Part shown: one piece after another, positions 43,756-51,582 of the stretch
How positions within the stretch are numbered: position 1 is the first letter of the stretch
Layout: each line of letters opens with the position of its first letter
Assembly (NCBI GenBank): GCA_958296165.1
Contig: OY282447.1
Location: 4,067,154-4,131,153 of the forward strand
Direction: 5' to 3'
DNA from: an uncultured Pseudomonadales bacterium
Lineage (GTDB): Bacteria > Pseudomonadota > Gammaproteobacteria > Pseudomonadales > Azotimanducaceae
Length of the DNA stretch: 64,000 bases
Notes under the pieces: generated by a model
Databases searched by the model: none
Told to the model about the DNA's origin: nothing
Seen by the model: only the letters and a program-made list of their open reading frames with translations
Position numbers and translations under genes: made by a program

Positions 43756-44730
43756 CTAGCCATCGGTGCTGCCAATGCACATGGACGTGAACAGATCCAT
43801 GCCTTCGCCATGCCGCGGCGCAATGAGCGCCGGCCCCGTCTCGTCGGTATCGAACCAAGCCAAGCTGTCTACGGTCGCTTGGCCCGATGGCACGATGGTG
43901 CCGAAAGGTTGCCAGAAATCGTCCCAGTGAATGGGCAGCACGCACTGCGGCGCCACGGCCTCCACGATGGCGGCCCAATACCGTGCGGCATGACTCTCGC
44001 CGAGCAGGTTCAGCCCGCCGATGCCGAGCAACACGACATCGGCTTCGATGCCGTCCAATGCGCCGGCTACGTATCCTGCACTGCCTTGGACGACGGCGGT
44101 GCCAGCCGGGTGGCGCACCAGCACGGTGTAGCTGCCGCCTTCCTTCCAATCGGTCAACGCCGCCGGTGGCACCAGCGGGTGGTCGATCGTGCCCGGAATC
44201 GGCGGCCCGCCGTTTACCAGAGGCGCGTGCGCCGAGCGGATCAGCTGCACCTCGAATGCGCCGAAACGAAAGGCGCCGGTGTCGCCTTCGAGCGTCTTGA
44301 TCTGCGTATCGGGAACGCCGGCGCCGCGCGCGATGTTGGCGGTGGAGGGAGAACCGAGCACGGTGGCGCCGGTGCGTTTGGCGATGATGCCCAAGTCCAT
44401 CGCGTGGTCGAAGTGGGAATGCACCGGCGTGATGGCGGCGAGTTCATGCAGGCCGATGCGGTCGATCTGCCGCTCGATCTGTTCGATATCCGGCGCAATT
44501 TGCGCATCCGCTTGGCCTGGCCGGCTGAAGAAGCCGTCGATTAAGAACTGCGTATTGCCATCGTCGAACAACAGCGTCGCCACGCCGTACCAGGTGATGG
44601 TCAACCGCGTCTGTTCCGTTGCCGCCGGCGCATCGGCGATGTCCAGCGGGCCGGCCACGAGCTCGGCGCCTGGCAGCGCCATCGCAAGCGCGCAGGCGAC
44701 GCGCACGGCAATTCGGGAAGGACGAGCCAT
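43756..44730 (-). CDS. Exported metallo-beta-lactamase-fold hydrolase
   Basis: A 324-residue MBL-fold protein with an N-terminal signal sequence (IAVRVACALAMALPGAELVA). The metal motif is HSHFDHAMD near residue 104, a further ligand His is likely in RSAHAPLV, and the C-terminal half holds VLPIHWDDFWQPFG. It is therefore a complete zinc-dependent hydrolase secreted to the periplasm. Similar proteins include phosphodiesterase-like and lactonase-like enzymes; the substrate cannot be named. It is 20 bases downstream of the TauD-like gene and may share its transcript. Confidence 0.85.
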   Translation of the reverse strand: MARPSRIAVRVACALAMALPGAELVAGPLDIADAPAATEQTRLTITWYGVATLLFDDGNTQFLIDGFFSRPGQADAQIAPDIEQIERQIDRIGLHELAAITPVHSHFDHAMDLGIIAKRTGATVLGSPSTANIARGAGVPDTQIKTLEGDTGAFRFGAFEVQLIRSAHAPLVNGGPPIPGTIDHPLVPPAALTDWKEGGSYTVLVRHPAGTAVVQGSAGYVAGALDGIEADVVLLGIGGLNLLGESHAARYWAAIVEAVAPQCVLPIHWDDFWQPFGTIVPSGQATVDSLAWFDTDETGPALIAPRHGEGMDLFTSMCIGSTDG

Positions 44731-44750
44731 CCGGGTTTCCGAAGGGGCGA

Positions 44751-45599
44751 CTAGGTACCCTGCGAGGTGGAGTAGGCAGCCAACTCGCCGCCATCCACGG
44801 TGACGCGATGCATCAGGCGGCGCTCTTCGGGATAGTCGTTCAAGGCGTAGTGCCAAGTTGCCCGGTTGTCCCAAAACGCCACGCTGCCCACCTGCCATCG
44901 AAATCGACAGGTGTGTTCCGGGCGTGCCGCAATGCGATAGAGGTAATCCAGCAACGGCTGCGATTCCTCCGCCGTCCAGCCCTCGATGCGCACGGTGAAG
45001 CCAGGGTTGACGTACAGCGCCGGACGATCGGAACGCGGGTGGCGGATGATGATCGGATGCACTGCGTCTTGCGTGGCCCGCTGGGCATTGCCGTAGCGCT
45101 CGTCGCCGCTGGCCGCGAAATAGCCCTGCCGCCCGAACACATGGCGGCTCGAATGTACCGCACGCAAGCCTGCCAACGTCTTCCGCAAAGCCGGCGAAAG
45201 AGCCTCGAAGGCGCGGTACATGCTGGCAAACAGCGTGTCGCCACCGCGCCTCGGCACCTCCAGCGCATAGAGCATCGAGCCCAAAGCCGGCGCTTGGTCG
45301 TAGGAATGATCCGTGTGCCACTTGCCACCGACATTGGTTTCGTGTTGCGGTTCCTTCAGCACGATGGCCACTTGCGGCTGTTCCGGCACCGGCGTGAAGA
45401 AGCGATTGACGTTGATCGCGCCAAACCGCTGCGCGGCCGCGAGCTGGCCGTTCGGCGTGAGTTGCTGACCGCGGAAGAAGACGACGCCGTGCTCAGCCTG
45501 GGCGTCGGCGACTGCTTCCACTTGCTCATCAGAGAGGGCGTTCAAATCCACGCCGCGCACTTCTGCGCCGCAGCCGCCGTTGGCCTGTACGATTTCCAT
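44751..45599 (-). CDS. TauD/TfdA-family Fe(II)/2-oxoglutarate dioxygenase
   Basis: A 282-residue dioxygenase. The iron-binding facial triad is visible: WHTDHSY near residue 94 gives His and Asp, and the distal His lies in RATWHYALNDY near 247. The 2-oxoglutarate-binding Arg is in RRLMHRVTVDG. Relatives hydroxylate taurine, chlorophenoxy acids, sulfonates or natural products. ATG 45599 was preferred over a longer frame because the extra 36 residues overlap the end of the neighbouring TauD gene. The two TauD genes lie only 10 bases apart and belong to one operon, but share limited identity, so they may act on different substrates or as consecutive steps. Confidence 0.92.
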   Translation of the reverse strand: MEIVQANGGCGAEVRGVDLNALSDEQVEAVADAQAEHGVVFFRGQQLTPNGQLAAAQRFGAINVNRFFTPVPEQPQVAIVLKEPQHETNVGGKWHTDHSYDQAPALGSMLYALEVPRRGGDTLFASMYRAFEALSPALRKTLAGLRAVHSSRHVFGRQGYFAASGDERYGNAQRATQDAVHPIIIRHPRSDRPALYVNPGFTVRIEGWTAEESQPLLDYLYRIAARPEHTCRFRWQVGSVAFWDNRATWHYALNDYPEERRLMHRVTVDGGELAAYSTSQGT

Positions 45600-45609
45600 G
45601 TGCGGCGAC

Positions 45610-46515
45610 TCAGCCGGCGGCTTGGGCGCTGGCTTGTGGCTCGAAGCCCTCGGCCAGCGGATCGACGGAAGTAGGCGCCAGTTCGGTTGCCGGGTCGCCG
45701 GAGACACGCGAGCTCTGCAATACGCGCGGATGGTTCGTGTCGTAGGGCGCGGCCCGATGCATGACGCAGCGGTTGTCCCACACTGCCAGATCGCCCACCT
45801 GCCAGTTGTGGCTGTAGATGCGCGGCGGCTGGCAGGCCCAGGCCATCAAATCGGACAAGAACTTCTCTGCTTCCGCTGCGCCCATGCCAGGGATGCCATA
45901 GGCGTGGCGGCCAGCGTAGATGGCATTGCGCCCGGTTTCCGGATGTCGCTTCACCAGCGGCCGCAGCGGTGCGCCTTTGGTGTGGAAACCGTAGAGCTGG
46001 TCGGTGCTGTGAACGAAGCCGATCTTGCGCTGCGAGCGATACAGCGAGTGATAGGCGCGAAGGCCGGTGAGTTTGGTTTGCGTGGCGTCGTCGAGCGCGT
46101 CCCAGGCAGCGCGCATGTCGGCGAACTCCGTTTGTCCGCCTGCCGGCGGCACTTTCAGCGCCGACAGCATGCCCGCCTTGGCTGCGAGCGGCATGTAGGT
46201 GCTGTCGATATGCCAGCCTTCGTTGCCCCGCTGCAGGCGAAAAGCCTCGTCCTTCTCCGTCGTGATCGTGCCGTCGCGGCGCTGATTGGAGACCCGCCCT
46301 GTGGCCCGCCCTTCCATGCGGTCGCCAAACCGATAGGCGAATGTGCGCTGCGCTTCGTCGCTCAAGTGCTGGCCGGGAAACACCAACACGCCGTAACGGA
46401 GAAAGGCGGCGTGGATGTGGGCCCAAGTGTCGTCGTCCACGTCGTTCAAGTCGACGCCGGTCGCCACCGCGCCAAGCGTGGCGTCGATCGGCGCGAAGGC
46501 CGGTGCGTTGCTCAT
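45610..46515 (-). CDS. TauD/TfdA-family Fe(II)/2-oxoglutarate dioxygenase
   Basis: A 301-residue paralogue of the following dioxygenase. The triad is GWHIDSTYMP (His-x-Asp) near residue 101 and the distal His in RCVMHRAAPYD near 255; the Arg for 2-oxoglutarate is in HPRVLQSSRVSG. The GFHTKGAPLRPLVKRHPETG segment is typical of the TfdA side of the family. It is the first gene of a minus-strand operon with a second TauD and an MBL hydrolase. A GAGG site lies about 11 bases before ATG 46515. The substrate is not deducible from the sequence. Confidence 0.92.
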   Translation of the reverse strand: MSNAPAFAPIDATLGAVATGVDLNDVDDDTWAHIHAAFLRYGVLVFPGQHLSDEAQRTFAYRFGDRMEGRATGRVSNQRRDGTITTEKDEAFRLQRGNEGWHIDSTYMPLAAKAGMLSALKVPPAGGQTEFADMRAAWDALDDATQTKLTGLRAYHSLYRSQRKIGFVHSTDQLYGFHTKGAPLRPLVKRHPETGRNAIYAGRHAYGIPGMGAAEAEKFLSDLMAWACQPPRIYSHNWQVGDLAVWDNRCVMHRAAPYDTNHPRVLQSSRVSGDPATELAPTSVDPLAEGFEPQASAQAAG

Positions 46516-46710
46516 CTGCGTTTTTTCCTCAACGGGTGCTTGATTGTTAGGTGCGCAGCCTAGCAGTTGCCGGCGCAGCGGGCTAGCGCTCCGGCGCATC
46601 GGCGGAATCTTGCGCTTGGAGCTGGAGTAGGAGCACTTCGCCTTGTCGTCATCTAACGCGCTTTGGCAATCCTGCTGCGTAGTGCGCCATGCGCAAACTG
46701 TCCGCCTAGC

Positions 46711-49700
46711 TCAAATCTCCATCTCGACATTTAGCTCTGCGTCATGGTCGCGCGCGCGTTCGACCTCCGCCCGAAGTTGGCGAATCATGCGCCTCGCCCA
46801 TGTCCGCACGGACGGGATCTGGTGGTTTGTCAACATGCCGATAGGGTCAATGTATTGACCATAGTATTCCGTTAGCGACCCGCTCCAACTGAAGGTGTAG
46901 ATGTTGGTCTCAATCGCATCCAGCACGTTCGTGCGCTCGCCGAACTCGTCGACTAGCCGACGCAGGATAGGATGCACGATCATCCCGGAGTCTTGCTGTT
47001 CGGCCAGAACAGGAATGACGCTGGCGGCGAACGATGGCGCTTCGTCCGGATTGCCGTGGCACCATGAAAACAACGTCGTCTCTGGCAGACTGAGTATCGG
47101 CCGCCGCTCATCGCGGCGCATGTGCGCCCCTAACACCCACGTCAGGAGAGTCGCTTGGTCACGATCGGAGACGATTGCGGCACCCACCAAAGGCCATACG
47201 ACTTCAGGGAAATCCGACAATAGCTGCCGTGTGAGGGAACTTGAAAGCGCAGATGCGTTCGAGCACGAATTCGCTACCGTGACCTTCGCCAACTCGAGTG
47301 CGATAGCGCAAGCATCTGCGTCTCCCCTACCTTCGTCAAGCACCAGCGTTGCCAGTTGCTCGAAGTAGCCCATATCCATCGCACTGGTAGGCAGGCTGCC
47401 GTCCGCTAGACACTTTTCGATGCACTTCCGTACTTGGGGCCGCAATGGATCGAATGCGTCAGGAACGACGTGAAGGTGCATGGCCAATAATTCAAGCAGG
47501 ATGGTCGACGCTTCGTCCGCGGCGTGCTCCTGTAGCGCATCGAACAGCGGCGCGACCGACGACGGGGCGAGCGGTGCCAACGCGCTGCCCACGCCCCACC
47601 GGGCTATTTCGGCCGGCCGCAAGCGCCCAGCCCGGAGGGCATCGACCGCGAGGCCAATGTCCGACTCTACGACGCCGAGCCCCACGCAGACGGGCGGAAA
47701 CGCTGGGGAGAGCACGGAAGATTGCGTCAATGCCGCCTTGATCGGCTCTGCCACCTCTGGGAGCCTCTCGGCGAGGCCGATGCAGTATCCGCTTAGGAGG
47801 CCTAAATTGCGTGTGGTGTCTGGCACCGCCGAAGTCGCCCGAATGATCCGTTTGAGCCAAGTTGCCGGCGAACCGAGTTCGGCCAACTGGCCGAGCACCT
47901 CGCCAAAGATGAACACCTTCCTGTGATGTCCGCGAGTAAGTTCAGGCAACGCTCTTTCGAGGATGTCTGGCTGCCGTGCCAGTTCAACAGCCAGTTCTCG
48001 CAGCGCCTCCTCCTGTCGCCGCCCATGGTCCTGGGTATAGGGCTTTTCGCCAAAGGGAAAATCCCAAGGCATTTCCGTAACCAAGAAGCGCATTCGAGAC
48101 TCAAGGGTCTTTGGCAGCAATCGCTCAAGTAGCTCCTTTGTTCGCCTAAGCACTTCTGCGTCGCAAGACGCAGCGTCGTAGCGTAGAACTTGGCCTAGGC
48201 TCGCCATTGCCGCTATCCAGTTGTCGACACAGAGAGCCACTTGGTGGACCGCTCGCTCCACGGCGTCAATGTAGCCGCGGCTCACCAACGAACGCAGATG
48301 TTGCGCTAGACCGGCCTGCGCACGCTCTATGGAGGGCTGCGAACTTCCATTGGCCGCGAAGCAGGCAAGGCGTGAGATGCAACCAGTCTCATATCTGGCC
48401 AGGGCATCCATTGAGGACGGATACCAAGCCGACAATGCTGGTTTAGAACCTTGGGCCTCAGCGCCTATCATCCGCGACCCCATCGTCTCTAGCGCGGAGA
48501 CTAGCGCTTCAACGACAATCAGTTGTTTCGCATCATCCGCCGCGTCCGAGATTTCGTCCAGCAAGGCCAAACGGGCATCGCCGTCGGCAGTCGTGGCACC
48601 CAGCCTAGGATGGAAGAACCCCGTGAACAAGCCGGTCGCGTTGTTCGTCCAAGTTTCGTTTTCCGCAACCGCGAGCCGCAGCAACAACCGTGCGGCCCCG
48701 TCGAAAGTGTCAGGCTGGAACGCGATCTTCTCCAGCGCCCACACGACATGCCGCCGCGTATCGCCAGAAACCTTCGACATATCTACTGCAGGTCCTAAAG
48801 TGCGCTCGAGTGTCTCCAGCACGACATCCGGTGCCACTTCAGCAAGCGCCGACAACACCTCCGCTTGCCCGCCTTTTGCCAGCGCCACAAAATCGGCCAA
48901 CGGACCATCAGGGCGGCAGACATGGCCTACCACTTCCTCGGCCACCGAAGTTGTGTTGAGCCTAGCCAGCATGCGTGCCGCGGTAGCGCTGAGTCGATGG
49001 CTGGTACCACCTACCAATATACGATCCCACTCCGCCGGGGTCCAATCTCGCCACTGGCGCTCGGCAAGCCGCATTGCGATGGGACGCGGCTGCAACACCC
49101 GAAATCGGCCTTTGCGACGGACCACCCCTCGTTCGACCAGTCGGACAATGCTGATTCGCAAGTCATCAACTTTTAGATCGTGGTGGAACGACGCAACTTC
49201 CTCAAGCTGGCCGTCCTTGGGTTCGGCCACCACCAGGCCGAAGGCCGCCACCAGCATCGCCGACTCGAGAGTGCGTTCGTGCTCCAGCGGCTGCCGCCCC
49301 AAGACGAATGCATTCACTACGTCCTCGGGCTCGACATGCGCAATGGGCCTCGCAGACCGCCACGCTTGCGCGACGTCGGTGGCAATCCGAGGGAAGCCAT
49401 CCGCGAAGTGCGCCAGCAGGTCGCGGTCAACTGATGGCAAGTTCGGCAACACCCGATCGATGATGGCCTCTACGACCGCAGAGGGCGCTTCATCCACCTT
49501 GATCGTCGTCTCGTCAAGGGTGCCTGCGGGGATTTCGTCATCAAGGGTCACCAGCGCCAGCCGACTGCTACGGTGCCGCACGACGTCTGCTAGAACTCGA
49601 TGGGTCTTGGCCGTGCATCGGTTCACTACTACGACGGAGCGTGAACCGGTGTCGGCCAAATTCCTAGTGGCATCAATGATGGTCTGCCGACCGGCTTCGG

Positions 49701-50799
49701 TTTCGTCCGCATAGAGCACAATGTTGCTGACATCTTCCGACGAGCCGAGAGCTTCGAGAGCGAGCCGCGACTTTCCGATGCCCGCCGGGCCTACCAGACG
49801 TAGAACGCTTTGCGACGTCATGGCAGCTGTGCGCAAGCGCTCGCGTACGAGTGGCAGGCGCTCGTCCTCCACCCAAGGAGAGCCGTCGTGGTCTGCGCGA
49901 CCAGACCAATGCGTCCAAGAACGGAAGGGCCCGATCGTCCCCGGCTGTGTCTGTTCCTTAATCCAAATCGCGACAGTTGGATGCTGGTTCACCCAAGCAG
50001 CAATCTGATCAGCATCCCAAAACGTGACTTGACCGCCCTCGATAGAGACGCCAGCACTGAGAATGGCTTCGCGAATCCTGTCCTCGCGTCGCTCGATGTC
50101 CTTCTTGGGATAGCTCTTGGCACATAGCATTCGGTAGTGGCCACGAGCTTCCAAGACGTCGCGCACCATCTGCTTGACTTGGCCATCCCGCAAGACGTCG
50201 TCCGCAGCCTTCTTCGGCGCCACCGGGCCGGATTTCAACTGGAACTGAGTGACGCGGCAGGGCAGCGAAGGCGTGCGCTCCGGGCCATCCGGCCACTCTA
50301 TACGCCCGTCCTCGCCGCCGTCCGGTGCGTTGATGGCGCTGGCCACGTGGATGCCATCGGTTGGCAGATCATGAGCCTGCGCCTCCGCGTGTAACAGCCG
50401 TCTCAGAAGTGGGGGGAACGAGAGCTCATTGAGCCGCTCTACGTGTTCGCCGCTGATTTGGAAAGGGGAACTCACATCTGGCATCGGCGTCATGGGGAGG
50501 GACTTGATGGCTTGCAACCGTCTGATGGTGGTCGGGTCGTGCTCCAAGAGGCGCAGCAGCGTCACAATCGCTGCGGACGGTTTGACCGCGCCGGCCTCGT
50601 ATTTGGTAAACGCCCGTGGCCCTCCACCCAACAACTCGCCGGCCTCCGCTTGCGATAGGCCCAGACCCTCGCGAACGGCACGGATTTCCCCCGGCGCCAT
50701 CTCAGTGCCTGGCGCAGCGGTGCTCTTCGACTCGGCGTGGACAGGCCGGGTGGCAACTCCGCCTTCGCTCTGGCTAGGTGCCGCTGCTTTTGTGCTCAT
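46711..50799 (-). CDS. HTH / PD-(D/E)XK-like nuclease / STAND-type NTPase, putative antiviral protein
   Basis: A 1362-residue multidomain protein. Residues 36-90 are an antitoxin-type (MqsA/HigA-like) HTH: IRAVREGLGLSQAEAGELLG with KYEAGAVKPS. Residues about 125-285 resemble a PD-(D/E)XK (Cap4/Mrr-like) nuclease, with DGGEDGRIEW at 160-169 and QFQLKSG at 185-191 as the D and QxK elements. An NTPase follows: Walker A GPAGIGKS at 337-344 and Walker B-like RSVVVVNRC at 387. Residues about 480-1362 are a long alpha-helical repeat region. Effector-NTPase-repeat order is that of Avs/STAND antiviral proteins, in which the repeats sense a phage protein and the nuclease is unleashed. The ATG overlaps the stop of a MazF-like toxin gene. 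Confidence 0.8.
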   Translation of the reverse strand: MSTKAAAPSQSEGGVATRPVHAESKSTAAPGTEMAPGEIRAVREGLGLSQAEAGELLGGGPRAFTKYEAGAVKPSAAIVTLLRLLEHDPTTIRRLQAIKSLPMTPMPDVSSPFQISGEHVERLNELSFPPLLRRLLHAEAQAHDLPTDGIHVASAINAPDGGEDGRIEWPDGPERTPSLPCRVTQFQLKSGPVAPKKAADDVLRDGQVKQMVRDVLEARGHYRMLCAKSYPKKDIERREDRIREAILSAGVSIEGGQVTFWDADQIAAWVNQHPTVAIWIKEQTQPGTIGPFRSWTHWSGRADHDGSPWVEDERLPLVRERLRTAAMTSQSVLRLVGPAGIGKSRLALEALGSSEDVSNIVLYADETEAGRQTIIDATRNLADTGSRSVVVVNRCTAKTHRVLADVVRHRSSRLALVTLDDEIPAGTLDETTIKVDEAPSAVVEAIIDRVLPNLPSVDRDLLAHFADGFPRIATDVAQAWRSARPIAHVEPEDVVNAFVLGRQPLEHERTLESAMLVAAFGLVVAEPKDGQLEEVASFHHDLKVDDLRISIVRLVERGVVRRKGRFRVLQPRPIAMRLAERQWRDWTPAEWDRILVGGTSHRLSATAARMLARLNTTSVAEEVVGHVCRPDGPLADFVALAKGGQAEVLSALAEVAPDVVLETLERTLGPAVDMSKVSGDTRRHVVWALEKIAFQPDTFDGAARLLLRLAVAENETWTNNATGLFTGFFHPRLGATTADGDARLALLDEISDAADDAKQLIVVEALVSALETMGSRMIGAEAQGSKPALSAWYPSSMDALARYETGCISRLACFAANGSSQPSIERAQAGLAQHLRSLVSRGYIDAVERAVHQVALCVDNWIAAMASLGQVLRYDAASCDAEVLRRTKELLERLLPKTLESRMRFLVTEMPWDFPFGEKPYTQDHGRRQEEALRELAVELARQPDILERALPELTRGHHRKVFIFGEVLGQLAELGSPATWLKRIIRATSAVPDTTRNLGLLSGYCIGLAERLPEVAEPIKAALTQSSVLSPAFPPVCVGLGVVESDIGLAVDALRAGRLRPAEIARWGVGSALAPLAPSSVAPLFDALQEHAADEASTILLELLAMHLHVVPDAFDPLRPQVRKCIEKCLADGSLPTSAMDMGYFEQLATLVLDEGRGDADACAIALELAKVTVANSCSNASALSSSLTRQLLSDFPEVVWPLVGAAIVSDRDQATLLTWVLGAHMRRDERRPILSLPETTLFSWCHGNPDEAPSFAASVIPVLAEQQDSGMIVHPILRRLVDEFGERTNVLDAIETNIYTFSWSGSLTEYYGQYIDPIGMLTNHQIPSVRTWARRMIRQLRAEVERARDHDAELNVEMEI

Positions 50800-51137
50800 C
50801 GAAAGACTGCCAAGTGTCGGCTAAGCGCATCCTCGACCGCTGCGCCATCGCGTTTGGACAAGATGCCAGCCTTGCCGAGGATCAAGGCATCGTCCAGCGT
50901 GAATAACTTGAGGCGGACCCAACAAGCCACATTCAAGCCGGCGTCCCGCCAGTCTTGAAGCGCCACATCGCTCGGCCACCGGGTCTTGGCGGAGGTGACC
51001 ATCGCCAAGATCCTGCATTCGTGAGCCTCGTTGAACTCGGAGGAGGACACGACTACGGCGGGCCGGCGTTTCACTGCTGTCCGGTCCGAGAAGGGAAATG
51101 GCACGATGACCACATCGAGCTTGTACAGACGAACCAT
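50796..51137 (-). CDS. MazF/PemK-family toxin (mRNA interferase-like)
   Basis: A 113-residue protein. KLDVVIVPFPFSDRTAVKRR is the typical PemK/MazF opening, followed by PAVVVSS, the strand with the conserved Arg-Pro, and the later segments MVTSAKTRW and CWVRLKLFTLD. The family cuts mRNA at short motifs and is neutralised by a small antitoxin. The stop overlaps the ATG of the HTH-nuclease-STAND gene. An inverted repeat spans its own start codon (51133-51172), which should influence its translation or transcription. The usual antitoxin position is occupied either by the AbrB-like gene 100 bases upstream or by the HTH domain of the downstream giant protein. Confidence 0.88.
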   Translation of the reverse strand: MVRLYKLDVVIVPFPFSDRTAVKRRPAVVVSSSEFNEAHECRILAMVTSAKTRWPSDVALQDWRDAGLNVACWVRLKLFTLDDALILGKAGILSKRDGAAVEDALSRHLAVFR

Positions 51138-51172
51138 AATGGTGTCTCTATTGAGATGGACACCATTATGGT
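51133..51172. promoter_or_regulatory. 14-bp inverted repeat over the mazF-like start codon
   Basis: ACCATAATGGTGTC (51133-51146) and its exact reverse complement (51159-51172) are separated by 12 bases. Each arm also contains a near-palindrome ACCATAATGGT. The toxin-gene ATG (51135-51137 on the plus strand as CAT) lies inside one arm. It can act as a DNA operator for a dimeric repressor or as an mRNA hairpin that hides the start codon. Confidence 0.75.
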
Positions 51173-51236
51173 CACATTCACCATTCAGCGCAACACCGGG
51201 CTGCGCCTATGGCGTCGCATATCCTGCTTGGGCTGC

Positions 51237-51461
51237 CTAGAGGTCGCGCCAGGCCTCTTCGTCCTCCAGCGAGTTCCACTCGTCGAGTGTCAGCGACAAG
51301 CCGTAGAGGTAGGCATCGTCGACCGGCGACATCTTGCGGACGACGAGACAGTTTCCATGCACTTCGAACAAGAGCGTATCGCCAGCGTTGAGATTGGCCG
51401 CCTCGCGGACGCGCTTGGGTATCGTTGTCTGCCCGCCAGCTCTGATTCTTGCTAGTTCCAT
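51237..51461 (-). CDS. AbrB/MazE-type small DNA-binding protein
   Basis: A 74-residue swapped-hairpin AbrB protein. The first 45 residues, ARIRAGGQTTIPKRVREAAN then LNAGDTLLFEVHGNCLVVRK, form the AbrB DNA-binding fold. The C-terminal tail YGLSLTLDEWNSLEDEEAW is acidic and probably contacts a toxin. It lies 99 bases upstream of the MazF-like gene on the same strand and would be the natural antitoxin. The longer in-frame reading from 51557 has no supporting site. The intervening DNA holds the inverted repeat. Confidence 0.82.
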   Translation of the reverse strand: MELARIRAGGQTTIPKRVREAANLNAGDTLLFEVHGNCLVVRKMSPVDDAYLYGLSLTLDEWNSLEDEEAWRDL

Positions 51462-51582
51462 ACGCTGAGTATGCACGGTTTTCGAACCTGCGCTGCCACT
51501 AGCCGCACTCGGACTACTCGGACTTCTAATCGACGACAGCGACAAATCAACCGCCACTATTCAACAGCGGCGACTTGCCTGC

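Noticed and set aside
48329-49714. A plus-strand frame of 461 codons opposite the STAND gene
   Set aside because: Ser/Arg/Thr-rich with no motif or ribosome site; judged an antisense artefact.
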